Assembly (NCBI GenBank): GCA_964597315.1
Contig: CAZQXD010000008.1
Location: forward strand, 40,109 to 104,108
From: CAZQXD01 sp964597315
GTDB taxonomy: Bacteria; Pseudomonadota; Gammaproteobacteria; Competibacterales; Competibacteraceae
Length of the DNA stretch: 64,000 bases
Direction: 5' to 3'
Part shown: positions 1-7,912 of the stretch, piece by piece
Layout of the letters: each line of letters begins with the position of its first letter
Position numbering within the stretch: the first letter of the stretch is position 1
Program-made: the position numbers and the translations under genes
Notes under the pieces: model-generated
The model's input: only the letters and a program-made list of their open reading frames with translations
Database searches by the model: none
What the model was told of the DNA's origin: nothing

Positions 1-1
1 C

Positions 2-760
2 GAGCGGGTCAGGCAAACCGGCATAGGCCGATCTGCGGTATTAATCCTGCTGAATGTGGATGATGAGCATCCTGCGGTGGCCGTATTCAAGCCCCTGTTC
101 GATACCATCTATTTCGCCAATTCGCCGGTGACCTCCCGGGAACTACTGCCCCTGCTGTCCTCTCCCCCGGCGGCGGCCACCGTTTCTCTAGAGGGGCGGT
201 TGGACGCCAACATTACCCATTTGACCACCCTCGCCCCACACCGTAAGCATGACCCGGCAATCCAGTCCTGGCCCAAGCCCCACACCGGCCTGTCTTATCT
301 TCCGTCGTCCCACGAACGTTCCAGGACAACACCGGCAACCCGGGTTCTGCTCGCCGATGACAACCTTGTCAACCGTCAGTTAGCGCAGATATTTCTGATC
401 CAGGCAGGAATTGAGGTCGAAGAGGTGGATAATGGCAAGGAGGCGGTTGATGCCTGTCGCCATGGGCAGTACGATTTAATCCTGATGGATATTCATATGC
501 CGGAACTGGACGGACTGGAAGCCACCCGCTGCATCCGCGCCTTACCCGCCAACCCCAATAACCGCATACCGATTATCGCCCTGACTGCCGACGCCATGCA
601 CCGGGAGCGCAATCAATATATTGACGTGGGAATGGATGACCATCTTTGCAAACCCATCACCGAAGCCATGCTGAGACAAGTCCTGGAAAAATGGTGCCCA
701 CCCCCAATCCAATCCAAGCTTGCTGGGCTGGAGCAAGGCAAGCCTGCCCATGATGGCTGA
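2..760 (+). CDS. C-terminal part of a hybrid sensor kinase (receiver domain), 5' end outside window
   Basis: The reading frame is open from the first bases of the window, so this is the tail of a longer gene and not a gene starting at the GTG at 56. Residues in the second half form a complete CheY-like receiver domain: the acidic pair in LLADDN, the phospho-acceptor Asp in LILMDIHMPELDG, the Thr in IIALTAD and the Lys in LCKPI. The preceding part resembles the degenerate receiver/linker found before the receiver in BarA/GacS-type tripartite kinases. The frame ends in a proline-rich linker and overlaps the start of an HPt-domain frame at 750. In BarA/GacS the HPt is normally fused to the receiver, so the split is unusual. 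The family assignment is inferred from domain order; the kinase core is not visible. Confidence 0.8.
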   Translation, partial: ERVRQTGIGRSAVLILLNVDDEHPAVAVFKPLFDTIYFANSPVTSRELLPLLSSPPAAATVSLEGRLDANITHLTTLAPHRKHDPAIQSWPKPHTGLSYLPSSHERSRTTPATRVLLADDNLVNRQLAQIFLIQAGIEVEEVDNGKEAVDACRHGQYDLILMDIHMPELDGLEATRCIRALPANPNNRIPIIALTADAMHRERNQYIDVGMDDHLCKPITEAMLRQVLEKWCPPPIQSKLAGLEQGKPAHDG

Positions 761-1106
761 CGAACCGCTCCCCGTTTATGATCGGGCCTTGGCCCTCGAC
801 GTGACCGGTAACCGGCCCGAGGTCGCCGATCAATTGCTGAATCTGCTGATACACAAGGACCTGCCCGCCCAGGAGCAAAACCTGCGCGCCGCCTATCGGG
901 ACCAGCGGTTGGATGATCTGCGGGAGGTTAGCCACAAACTGCAAGGGTCCGCTCGGTATTGCGGAACGCCGGCGCTGCTCGCTGCGGCCCAACACTTGGA
1001 AGCCCTTCTCGATACCCCCGATGCGCCGTCAGTGTCAGCGGGTGTACAGCGGCTTCTCGGAGAAATCCATCGCCTGCTAGAGACGTTCGGCGCCCCGGAC
1101 GTCTGA
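750..1106 (+). CDS. HPt (histidine phosphotransfer) domain protein, split from the preceding receiver
   Basis: This frame encodes 118 residues if it starts at the ATG at 750; a second ATG follows immediately. It is a four-helix HPt domain with the phospho-accepting His in VSHKLQGSARYCG, which closely fits the BarA/GacS HPt consensus. The HPt would receive phosphate from the receiver domain encoded just upstream and pass it to a response regulator of the UvrY/GacA type; no such regulator is in the window. The start overlaps the upstream stop by a few bases, and only a weak purine run lies before it. It may be translated by coupling, or the two frames may be one gene interrupted by a one-base frameshift in the linker. 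The following pdxJ is convergent. Confidence 0.75.
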   Translation: MMADEPLPVYDRALALDVTGNRPEVADQLLNLLIHKDLPAQEQNLRAAYRDQRLDDLREVSHKLQGSARYCGTPALLAAAQHLEALLDTPDAPSVSAGVQRLLGEIHRLLETFGAPDV

Positions 1107-1158
1107 CCTCCCCGGTCATGCCGACATCGGCGGCAACGATGCTGTTGGCCCGCGCCCC

Positions 1159-1905
1159 TCAGCCGCCCCGGCGCCCCTCCAGCATCAGTCTTTTCATCTC
1201 CCGCACCGCCCCTTGTAGGCCGGTGAACACGGCCCGGGAGACAATAGCATGGCCGATGTTCAATTCCCGCACCTTGGGGATCGCCGCCACCGGCTTGACG
1301 TTCTGGTAGTTAAGACCATGCCCGGCATTAACGTGCAACCCCAGGGCCAGACCCCGTTTCACCGCCGCCGCGATGCGCTGAAACTCTTTGTGACGCTGCT
1401 GGTCGTCGGCAGCGTCGGCATAGGAACCTGTATGGATCTCGATTTTCGGGGCGCCCGCCTCGGCGGCGGCCTCTACCTGGTGGGGGTCGGGGTCGATAAA
1501 CAGGGACGTTTGAATACCGGCGGCGGCCAACCGCGCGCAGGCATCCGCCACTCGGGTGACCTGTCCGGCCACATCCAGCCCACCCTCGGTGGTCAGTTCC
1601 TCGCGCCGCTCGGGCACCAGGCAACAGTCCGCCGGACGCACCGTTTCGGCGATAGCCAGCATCGGCTCTGTCACCGCCATCTCCAGATTCATGCGGGTTT
1701 GCAACAGTTCCCGCAATAGGCGCACATCCCGGTCCTGGATATGGCGGCGGTCCTCTCGCAGATGCAGGGTGATGGCGTCCGCCCCAGCCTGTTCCGCCTC
1801 CAAAGCCGCTTGCACCGGATCGGGATACCGACCCCGCCGAGCTTGGCGCAGGGTGGCCACATGGTCGATATTGACCCCCAACAGGATGTCATTGTCTGAA
1901 ATCAT
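1159..1905 (-). CDS. pdxJ: Pyridoxine 5'-phosphate synthase
   Basis: This 248-residue protein has the usual length for PdxJ. The enzyme condenses 1-deoxyxylulose 5-phosphate with 3-amino-2-oxopropyl phosphate to give pyridoxine 5'-phosphate, the last ring-forming step of DXP-dependent vitamin B6 synthesis. The N-terminal LGVNIDHVATLRQARR, the ITLHLREDRRHI segment and the HVNAGHGLNYQNV segment are hallmark PdxJ active-site strands of its TIM barrel. The ATG is preceded by GAGG at good spacing. In many gammaproteobacteria pdxJ follows recO; here no recO is adjacent and the gene is convergent with the signalling gene at 750-1106. Confidence 0.97.
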   Translation of the reverse strand: MISDNDILLGVNIDHVATLRQARRGRYPDPVQAALEAEQAGADAITLHLREDRRHIQDRDVRLLRELLQTRMNLEMAVTEPMLAIAETVRPADCCLVPERREELTTEGGLDVAGQVTRVADACARLAAAGIQTSLFIDPDPHQVEAAAEAGAPKIEIHTGSYADAADDQQRHKEFQRIAAAVKRGLALGLHVNAGHGLNYQNVKPVAAIPKVRELNIGHAIVSRAVFTGLQGAVREMKRLMLEGRRGG

Positions 1906-2122
1906 GGATCGTCCTCAAGATTGGCCGCTTTCGGATGGGATAATTGCTGGATACAGGATGCTCGCCGCCGACTCACGGCGACAAGAATAGTCGTAGGGAT
2001 TCGCTTGGGACAGCGTGATCATGCTCCCGGCTCACATTGGAATCAAATCGCAGGGGATTTATAGGATTGTAATCCGTGGTCGCGGCCATGGCGGGCATGG
2101 CCCGCTCCCATGGCGGCGCTGC

Positions 2123-2404
2123 TTATTTACCGTCCTTCGACATTTTATCCACGACCTCCTTGGCTTGGCGTCCCACCCGTGACCGGGCCAGGGCGCGGTC
2201 GGCCTGCGCCTTAACGGCCTTCAACCAACGTCTGGCCCAAGCGTACTCCAGACCCAGGATTGCCAGTCCGGCGGGGATGACCAGGATCGCCGGTCCCGGT
2301 AGCACCAGCAGAGTGACGCCTATCAACAACACCGTGATGCCGATCACCGTAACCACGACGCGGCGGGCCATGCGATAAGTTTCCTGAAGATTTGAACTGG
2401 ACAT
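2123..2404 (-). CDS. PGPGW-family small membrane protein
   Basis: This is a 93-residue inner-membrane protein of unknown function. I chose the ATG at 2404 because AAGGAAG lies about ten bases upstream; a longer in-frame extension has no such signal. Residues about 13-50 form two closely spaced hydrophobic segments joined by the signature LVLPGPAILVIPAGLAILG, which gives the PGPGW family its name. The positively charged C-terminal tail (WARRWLKAVKAQADRALARSR) is expected in the cytoplasm. The gene stands alone, divergent from the Ap4A phosphorylase gene at 2478. Confidence 0.8.
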   Translation of the reverse strand: MSSSNLQETYRMARRVVVTVIGITVLLIGVTLLVLPGPAILVIPAGLAILGLEYAWARRWLKAVKAQADRALARSRVGRQAKEVVDKMSKDGK

Positions 2405-2477
2405 CGAGCAGCTTCCTTTAGAATAGGAGAATCGGTGTTGTACCGGCTTCCTGCCTTTAACCCATCGGAGACCCGCC

Positions 2478-3389
2478 ATGGCGCCGCCACTGTTGCTGGA
2501 CCCCGCCACCTTATGGGGCAAATTGATCGAGCGCGGCCATCAGGCGCTGACCGATGGAGCATTGCAACCCCTGGTCACGGAACAGGCGGTCGTGGAGCAG
2601 GCCGGACTACGGTTTTTGGTGCGCGTCCTGGCCGGACTGGCCCGCAAGGATCAGGCGCGTCGGAAACAACACCATGGGACCGGTCATCAGGGCGGGGAGT
2701 TCAATCCCTTTCTGCCCTACGACCCAGCCCTGTTCGTGACCGATATTTCCCCTACTCATGTGGGCTTGCTCAACAAATTCAATGTAGTGGATCATCACCT
2801 GTTGATCGTCACCCGGAATTTCGTAGACCAAGAGACCCCGCTCGAACTGGACGACTTTCGGGCGCTGGCCGCCTGCTTGGCGGGCATCGACGGGCTGGGC
2901 TTTTACAATTCCGGCAGCGAAGCCGGGGCCAGTCAGCGCCATAGGCACTTGCAACTGCTTCCCCTGCCCTTGGATTCCAAAGGCCCACCCCTGCCCCTGG
3001 AGCCGGCTCTAGCCGGAGCGGTGTTCCAGGCTGAGGTGGGCCGCTCGCCCCGGTTGCCCTTTCGCCACGGTCTGGTGCGCTTGCATCTGACCGGACAAGA
3101 CCTGGAACAGGATGCCGAGAGTGTGCTGCAAGGCTACCGGCGCTTGTTGCTGGAAATGGGGGACCTGGGCCGGGACAATGGCGGTCGTCCCACGCCCTAC
3201 AACCTGCTGGTCACCCGCCGCTGGTTGCTGTTGGCGCCTCGGCGCCGGGAGTGTTTCGAGGCCCTTTCGGTCAATGCCCTGGGCTTCGCCGGCGCCCTGC
3301 TGGCGCGGGAGTGGGCGCAGGTGGAACGGATTCGAACTGCGGGGCCACTGACGGTATTGCAGGAGGTGGGCTTTCCCATGGGTAGTTAG
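2478..3389 (+). CDS. ATP adenylyltransferase / Ap4A phosphorylase family (HIT superfamily)
   Basis: This 303-residue protein matches the length and layout of Apa1/Apa2-type Ap4A phosphorylases, which cleave diadenosine tetraphosphate with phosphate to ADP and ATP. The catalytic HIT-like motif is visible as His155-Arg-His157-Leu-Gln159. Upstream of it are FNPFLPYDPALFV and the LNKFNVVDHHLLIVTR strand typical of the family, and the C-terminal part carries PYNLLVTRRWLLLAPR. The role is turnover of the Ap4A alarmone and recycling of adenylates. The gene is monocistronic: its upstream neighbour is divergent and a 130-bp AT-richer gap separates it from the sulfite reductase gene. Confidence 0.88.
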   Translation: MAPPLLLDPATLWGKLIERGHQALTDGALQPLVTEQAVVEQAGLRFLVRVLAGLARKDQARRKQHHGTGHQGGEFNPFLPYDPALFVTDISPTHVGLLNKFNVVDHHLLIVTRNFVDQETPLELDDFRALAACLAGIDGLGFYNSGSEAGASQRHRHLQLLPLPLDSKGPPLPLEPALAGAVFQAEVGRSPRLPFRHGLVRLHLTGQDLEQDAESVLQGYRRLLLEMGDLGRDNGGRPTPYNLLVTRRWLLLAPRRRECFEALSVNALGFAGALLAREWAQVERIRTAGPLTVLQEVGFPMGS

Positions 3390-3522
3390 AATCGAATATG
3401 CTTTTTTTATATAAATTTATCTCGAAAAAGTACTTTTAATGCATATAAACCGGTGGTAGCGTTGCATCACTCCGCCGGTAACTCCACATTCCCGACAGCT
3501 CTCCGAGCGACAGAGGCAAGGT

Positions 3523-5826
3523 ATGACCACCTGGAAAGAACAACTGGCCGACCGGCTATCCACCGATCTGGCCCGCGAAATCGATATATTCGAAACCCAG
3601 ATCCACCTGAAGCGACAGGGTAAGGTCGATGACAAGCTGTTCGCCGAGACCCGCCTGCGTCGGGGCGCCTATGGCCAGCGCTACGACAACGGCCAGCGCC
3701 ACGATGGCGTCGAGACCCGCGCCCTGGGCTTTGCCTCCGGCGAACTGACCAAAGGCCCCGAAACCCTGTGGGATGCTCCGGGGATGCAGCGCATCAAGAT
3801 CCCCTTCGGCGGCCTTAGCCCCGAGCAACTGGAAGTCCTGGCCGACACCGCCGAGGAATACTCCGACGCCATCGCCCATATCACCACCCGCCAGGACGTC
3901 CAGCTTCATTACGTCCATATCGACGATACCCCGGACCTGATGCGCCGACTGGCGGGAGTGGGCATCACCACCCGGGAAGCCTGCGGCAACACGGTGCGCA
4001 ACGTCACCGCCTGCCCTCTGGCCGGCGTCTGCCGTGGCGAAACCTTCGATACCACCCCTTATGCCAAGGCCCTGGCCAGGTTTCTGCTGGGCCACCCGGA
4101 CGCCCAGGACTTCGGACGCAAGTTCAAGGCCAGTTTTTCCGGCTGCAAGCACAGTGCCTGTGGACTCACCAACCTCCATGATTTCGGCTGCATTGCCCGC
4201 ACCCGCACGGAGAACGGTGTCGAAAAGCGCGGCTTCGAAGTCTATGTGGGTGGTGGCCTGGGCGCCGTGCCCCACGACGCCAAGCTGCTCTCGGAGTTCG
4301 TGCCCGAGGAGGAATTGCTACCCCTGGCCCAGGCCGTCTCCCGGGTGTTCGCCCGCCTGGGTGAAAAGAAAAACCGCGGCCGAGCGCGGCTCAAGTTCTT
4401 GGTGGCCAACCTGGGTATCGACGAATTCCGCCGCCTGGTCCTGGAGGAGCGGAAAATCCTGCCCCACGACCCCGCCTGGACAAACTGGATCGACGAACTG
4501 CCCGCCTGGAACGAACAGCCCCTCAAGCCCGCCCAGGCCCTGGCACAGACCGGCGACCCCGACTTCCAAACCTGGCGGGCCAGCAATGTCTACCCCCAGA
4601 AACAGGACGGCTACGCCGTCGCCACGGTGGCCCTGCCCCTGGGGGATATCACCTCTCGCCAGCTCCGGCAATTGGCCGATATCGCCCGTCGCTATAACGG
4701 CGGCCACCTGCGCAGCACCGTGGATCAGAATATCGTCCTGCGTTGGGTCGCCGAGGCCGATTTACCGGCCCTGTACGCCGACCTCAAGGCCGCTAATCTG
4801 GCCACCCCCGGAGCCGGCACCATCCTGGACGTCACCGCCTGCCCTGGCACCGATACCTGCAAGCTCGGTATCGCCTCCTCCCGGGGTCTGGCGGCGGAGT
4901 TGTCCGAGCGCCTGGCCGCCAAGGCCCACACCTTGGACGAGGCCATTCGCGGCCTGCATATCAAGATCAGCGGCTGCTTTAACTCCTGCGGCCAGCATCA
5001 TCTGGCCGACCTGGGTTTCTACGGGGTCAGTCGTAAGGTGGCTGGCACCACCGTGCCCCATTTCCGGGTGGTGCTGGGCGGCCAGTGGGAGGAAAACGCT
5101 GGCGCCTACGGGGAAACCATCGGCGCTGTGCCCTCCAAGCGCATCCCCGAATTTATTGACCGGATCACCGATAAATACCTGCAAGAGCGCCAGAAGCTGG
5201 AAACCTTCCGTGAGTTCGTGCGGCGAGTGGGCAAGAAGAACCTGAAGGTCCTGGTGGACGAACTGGCGGTGGTGCCTGCCTATGACGAGGACCGCTCGTT
5301 CTACTCCGACTGGCGCGACCCTCGGGAATTCACCATCCAGGACATCGGCACCGGTGAATGCGCCGGAGCGGTGGTGTCCCGGGTGGAGTTCGACCTCCAG
5401 GAAGCCGAGCGCCGTTATTTCGAGGCGCTGCTCAAGTTCGATGACGGGGACTGGGAGGGGGCCGACCGTACCGCCTACAGCGCCATGATGGAAGCCGCTG
5501 CGGCCCTGGTCCGTGACCAATGGCAGGACCTGCCCGACGACCCCGACACGGTGGTGGCGGAATTCCGCGCCCGGCTCTATGACACCCAGTTATTCCACGA
5601 CAAATACGCCGGCGGCAAGTTCGCCCAGTACCTGTTCGCCCGCCATGCCGATCAGGACCGGCGCTTCGACAAGGACCTGGCCCGCCATGTACTGGAGGAG
5701 GCCCAGTTGTTCATCGAAGCGGCCTACGCTTGCCATAACCGGGTTCTGGAACAACGGGCCAAGAACGCCGCTCCATTGCCGCCCCGTCGAAAAAAGCGCA
5801 AGCCGGCCGCGACGGCGTCCGACTGA
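3523..5826 (+). CDS. Siroheme-dependent nitrite/sulfite reductase with a C-terminal extension
   Basis: This 767-residue hemoprotein has two ferredoxin-like halves. The C-terminal half carries the functional siroheme/4Fe-4S ligand set: C440 and C446 in TACPGTDTC, and C485 and C489 in SGCFNSCG (C-X5-C and C-X3-C). The N-terminal half has a second set, C164/C170 and C208/C213, but with C-X4-C spacing, which suggests a relic of the family's internal duplication. It should reduce sulfite to sulfide (or nitrite to ammonia) with electrons from ferredoxin or a partner. From about residue 570 onward lies a roughly 190-residue helical extension ending in a Lys/Arg-rich tail; it is not part of the catalytic fold. 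The start ATG follows GAGGCAAGGT. A small gene follows after 12 bp, probably in the same operon. The choice between sulfite and nitrite is not settled by sequence; the cysDNC neighbourhood favours sulfite. Confidence 0.9.
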   Translation: MTTWKEQLADRLSTDLAREIDIFETQIHLKRQGKVDDKLFAETRLRRGAYGQRYDNGQRHDGVETRALGFASGELTKGPETLWDAPGMQRIKIPFGGLSPEQLEVLADTAEEYSDAIAHITTRQDVQLHYVHIDDTPDLMRRLAGVGITTREACGNTVRNVTACPLAGVCRGETFDTTPYAKALARFLLGHPDAQDFGRKFKASFSGCKHSACGLTNLHDFGCIARTRTENGVEKRGFEVYVGGGLGAVPHDAKLLSEFVPEEELLPLAQAVSRVFARLGEKKNRGRARLKFLVANLGIDEFRRLVLEERKILPHDPAWTNWIDELPAWNEQPLKPAQALAQTGDPDFQTWRASNVYPQKQDGYAVATVALPLGDITSRQLRQLADIARRYNGGHLRSTVDQNIVLRWVAEADLPALYADLKAANLATPGAGTILDVTACPGTDTCKLGIASSRGLAAELSERLAAKAHTLDEAIRGLHIKISGCFNSCGQHHLADLGFYGVSRKVAGTTVPHFRVVLGGQWEENAGAYGETIGAVPSKRIPEFIDRITDKYLQERQKLETFREFVRRVGKKNLKVLVDELAVVPAYDEDRSFYSDWRDPREFTIQDIGTGECAGAVVSRVEFDLQEAERRYFEALLKFDDGDWEGADRTAYSAMMEAAAALVRDQWQDLPDDPDTVVAEFRARLYDTQLFHDKYAGGKFAQYLFARHADQDRRFDKDLARHVLEEAQLFIEAAYACHNRVLEQRAKNAAPLPPRRKKRKPAATASD

Positions 5827-5838
5827 GGAAGGTTGACC

Positions 5839-6420
5839 ATGGATTTTCATAAAATTGGGGTTAAGGTCTACGCCGAACATCCCCTCGACGACCCCCTGGA
5901 CCTGATCCCGGTGTTTCATCGCTGGATTCAGCAAAGTCTATTGGATGACCTATTGATCGACGTGGCCGATTACAGCCATGTCCCTCAGGGTCCGGGCATC
6001 ATGCTGATCGCCCATGAAGGCAATTACGCCCTGGACGAAACCACCGGCCGCCCAGGGCTGGCTTATTACAGCAAGCGGGAACTGGCGGGCGGCCTGGATG
6101 AGCGGCTGGCCACGGTCCTTGGCAAAGCCCTGGCGGCCTGTCGGCTGCTGGAGCAGGACAGTGAACTACGTTTTCGGGGTGAGGCCCTACAGGTATTCGT
6201 CAACGACCGCCTGGCCGCCCCCAACGATGACGCCTCCCTGGCGGCCCTGGAGCCAGTCTTGGGCGCCCTGGCCGCACGGCTGTATCCGGGCCAGGAAATC
6301 TCCCTTGAGCGAGCCGACACCGACCCCCGGGAGCGGCTAGGGATAGAACTGCGCGCCCCGGAGGCGGTGACGGTGACAACCCTGCTGGAGCGGTTGGAGG
6401 GTGGCGACCGTCCGGCCTGA
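5839..6420 (+). CDS. Conserved hypothetical protein partnered with the sulfite reductase
   Basis: This protein has 193 residues from the ATG at 5839, which follows GAGGAAGG at ideal spacing; the TTG two codons earlier is less likely. It has no signal peptide or membrane segment. The N-terminal half is hydrophobic/acidic (VYAEHPLDDPLDLIPVFHRWIQ, cited in part), and the middle contains an IMLIAHEGNYALDE stretch. I recognise no catalytic motif. Its position 12 bp downstream of the siroheme reductase, on the same strand, implies co-transcription and a role linked to that enzyme, for example assembly or electron supply. This is inference from context only. Confidence 0.75.
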   Translation: MDFHKIGVKVYAEHPLDDPLDLIPVFHRWIQQSLLDDLLIDVADYSHVPQGPGIMLIAHEGNYALDETTGRPGLAYYSKRELAGGLDERLATVLGKALAACRLLEQDSELRFRGEALQVFVNDRLAAPNDDASLAALEPVLGALAARLYPGQEISLERADTDPRERLGIELRAPEAVTVTTLLERLEGGDRPA

Positions 6421-6450
6421 TCCGGGGTTCGGCGCCCGCTCACGCCCCCT

Positions 6451-6903
6451 TCAGGGATCATCCTCGTCCCCCGCCCAGCGCCAAGTGGTCACTCGCACCC
6501 GCAGTCGGCGCAGGGCTTCGGCCTCGGCGGTATCCGGCAGGATAACCGCCGCGCAGCGGGTGAAACGCCCCGTGGCGAAGCGCAGCACCAGCAGTTGGGG
6601 ATGGACATAGCCCCCGAGTAGCCACGCCTCCCGGCGTCGACCGTCACCGTAGCGTAGCCGCCAGACCCCGTCGGCGCCGCATTCCAAGCGTCGCAGAAAC
6701 CAGCGGCTGGCGGGCGCGCCGAAGCGATAAAGATTGAAGGTCAGGGATGCCGCCAGGGCCGCGCCCAAAGCCAGGCTCGGCGCCATGGGCAGCGGGGCGA
6801 CCATGAGACCCATGGCCGCCAGGCCGTGCAGCCCCCCCAGGGCGGCCAACAGCCGCCGGGAGGGCCTTAGCTCAAGAACCGGCGCTGATCTTGCGGACCA
6901 CAT
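6451..6903 (-). CDS. ygfX: YgfX/CptA-family membrane protein
   Basis: This 150-residue protein has two hydrophobic segments near the N-terminus (about residues 18-37 and 41-57) followed by a soluble beta-rich domain (WRLRYGDGRREAWLL region and LLVLRFATGRF). That layout, and its place directly after sdhE, match YgfX (also called CptA), which is usually encoded with SdhE. The gene overlaps the end of sdhE by 32 bp, so translation is probably coupled. In E. coli YgfX was first described as a toxin of the SdhE (CptB) pair and affects cytoskeletal proteins; whether that applies here is unknown. Confidence 0.8.
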   Translation of the reverse strand: MWSARSAPVLELRPSRRLLAALGGLHGLAAMGLMVAPLPMAPSLALGAALAASLTFNLYRFGAPASRWFLRRLECGADGVWRLRYGDGRRREAWLLGGYVHPQLLVLRFATGRFTRCAAVILPDTAEAEALRRLRVRVTTWRWAGDEDDP

Positions 6904-7108
6904 CGGCCACCGCCGGATCGGCGGGGATGTGGCGACCGATCAGATAACCGTATAGCTCCGGGTCCTGCAACTCCAGCAGGTCCGCGAAAAGGGTCTGCTC
7001 CTGTACGGAGGCGCTGTCGTAGTGGCGCTCCAGATAGCGCAGCAGCAAGACATCCAGTTCCTTCATGCCACGTCGGCTACGCCACACCAGTTTCGAGCGT
7101 TCGCTCAT
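6872..7108 (-). CDS. sdhE: Succinate dehydrogenase flavinylation factor SdhE
   Basis: This 78-residue protein carries the family hallmark RRGMKELDVLL near the N-terminus; its RGxxE element contacts SdhA. SdhE promotes covalent attachment of FAD to the flavoprotein subunit SdhA and is normally about 80-90 residues of helical bundle. It sits 15 bp after sdhB and overlaps ygfX, so it is part of the sdh operon and is expressed with its target. Confidence 0.93.
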   Translation of the reverse strand: MSERSKLVWRSRRGMKELDVLLLRYLERHYDSASVQEQTLFADLLELQDPELYGYLIGRHIPADPAVADVVRKISAGS

Positions 7109-7123
7109 GACTTCACCGCCCCT

Positions 7124-7900
7124 TTAGCGGCGCAACACCATCATTTTCTTGATCTCGGCGATGGCCTTGGCCGGGTTCAGGCCCTTGGGACAGGTCCGGG
7201 TGCAATTCATGATGGTATGGCAGCGGTACAGCCGGAACGGGTCTTCCAGATTGTCCAGGCGTTCGCCGGTGAATTCATCCCGAGAGTCGGCGATCCAGCG
7301 GTAGGCTTGCAACAGGATGGCCGGTCCCAGGTAACGCTCGCCGTTCCACCAGTAGCTGGGACAACTAGTGGAGCAGCAGGCGCACAAAATGCACTCATAC
7401 AGCCCGTCCAGCTTGGCCCGGTCCTCCTTGGACTGGAGCCGCTCCCGATCCGGGGGCGGGGGGGTCTGGGTCTGCATCCAGGGCTTGATGGAAGCATACT
7501 GGGCGTAGAAGTGGGTCAGATCGGGCACCAGATCCTTCACCACCGGCATATGGGGCAGCGGGTTGATCTTGGCGTCCCCTTCGATCTCCTCAATGGCCTT
7601 GGTGCAGGCCAGGGTGTTGGTGCCGTCGATGTTCATGGCGCAGGAGCCGCAGATGCCCTCCCGGCAGGAGCGCCGGAAGGTCAGAGTCGGGTCGATTTCG
7701 TTTTTGATTTTGATCAGGGCGTCCAGCACCATCGGCCCGCAGGCGTCCAGGTCCACCTCATAGGTATCGATTCGGGGATTTTTACCGTCGTCCGGGTTCC
7801 AGCGGTAGATATGGAAGGATTTGCCCCGCTTCACATCCGCGGCGGCGTGAGACTTGCCCTTCTGGATGATCGAATTGGGAGGAAGCTTGAATTCGGCCAT
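7124..7900 (-). CDS. sdhB: Succinate dehydrogenase iron-sulfur subunit
   Basis: This 258-residue subunit carries electrons from SdhA to the membrane quinone site. The N-terminal ferredoxin domain holds the 2Fe-2S ligands in CREGICGSCAMN plus the later LACTKAI Cys. The C-terminal domain has CILCACCSTSCPSYWW for the 4Fe-4S cluster and CHTIMNCTRTCPKGLNP for the 3Fe-4S cluster. The protein acts on the cytoplasmic face of the inner membrane. It lies 12 bp after sdhA in the operon sdhC-sdhD-sdhA-sdhB-sdhE-ygfX. Confidence 0.97.
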   Translation of the reverse strand: MAEFKLPPNSIIQKGKSHAAADVKRGKSFHIYRWNPDDGKNPRIDTYEVDLDACGPMVLDALIKIKNEIDPTLTFRRSCREGICGSCAMNIDGTNTLACTKAIEEIEGDAKINPLPHMPVVKDLVPDLTHFYAQYASIKPWMQTQTPPPPDRERLQSKEDRAKLDGLYECILCACCSTSCPSYWWNGERYLGPAILLQAYRWIADSRDEFTGERLDNLEDPFRLYRCHTIMNCTRTCPKGLNPAKAIAEIKKMMVLRR

Positions 7901-7912
7901 GGGGTTTCCCTC

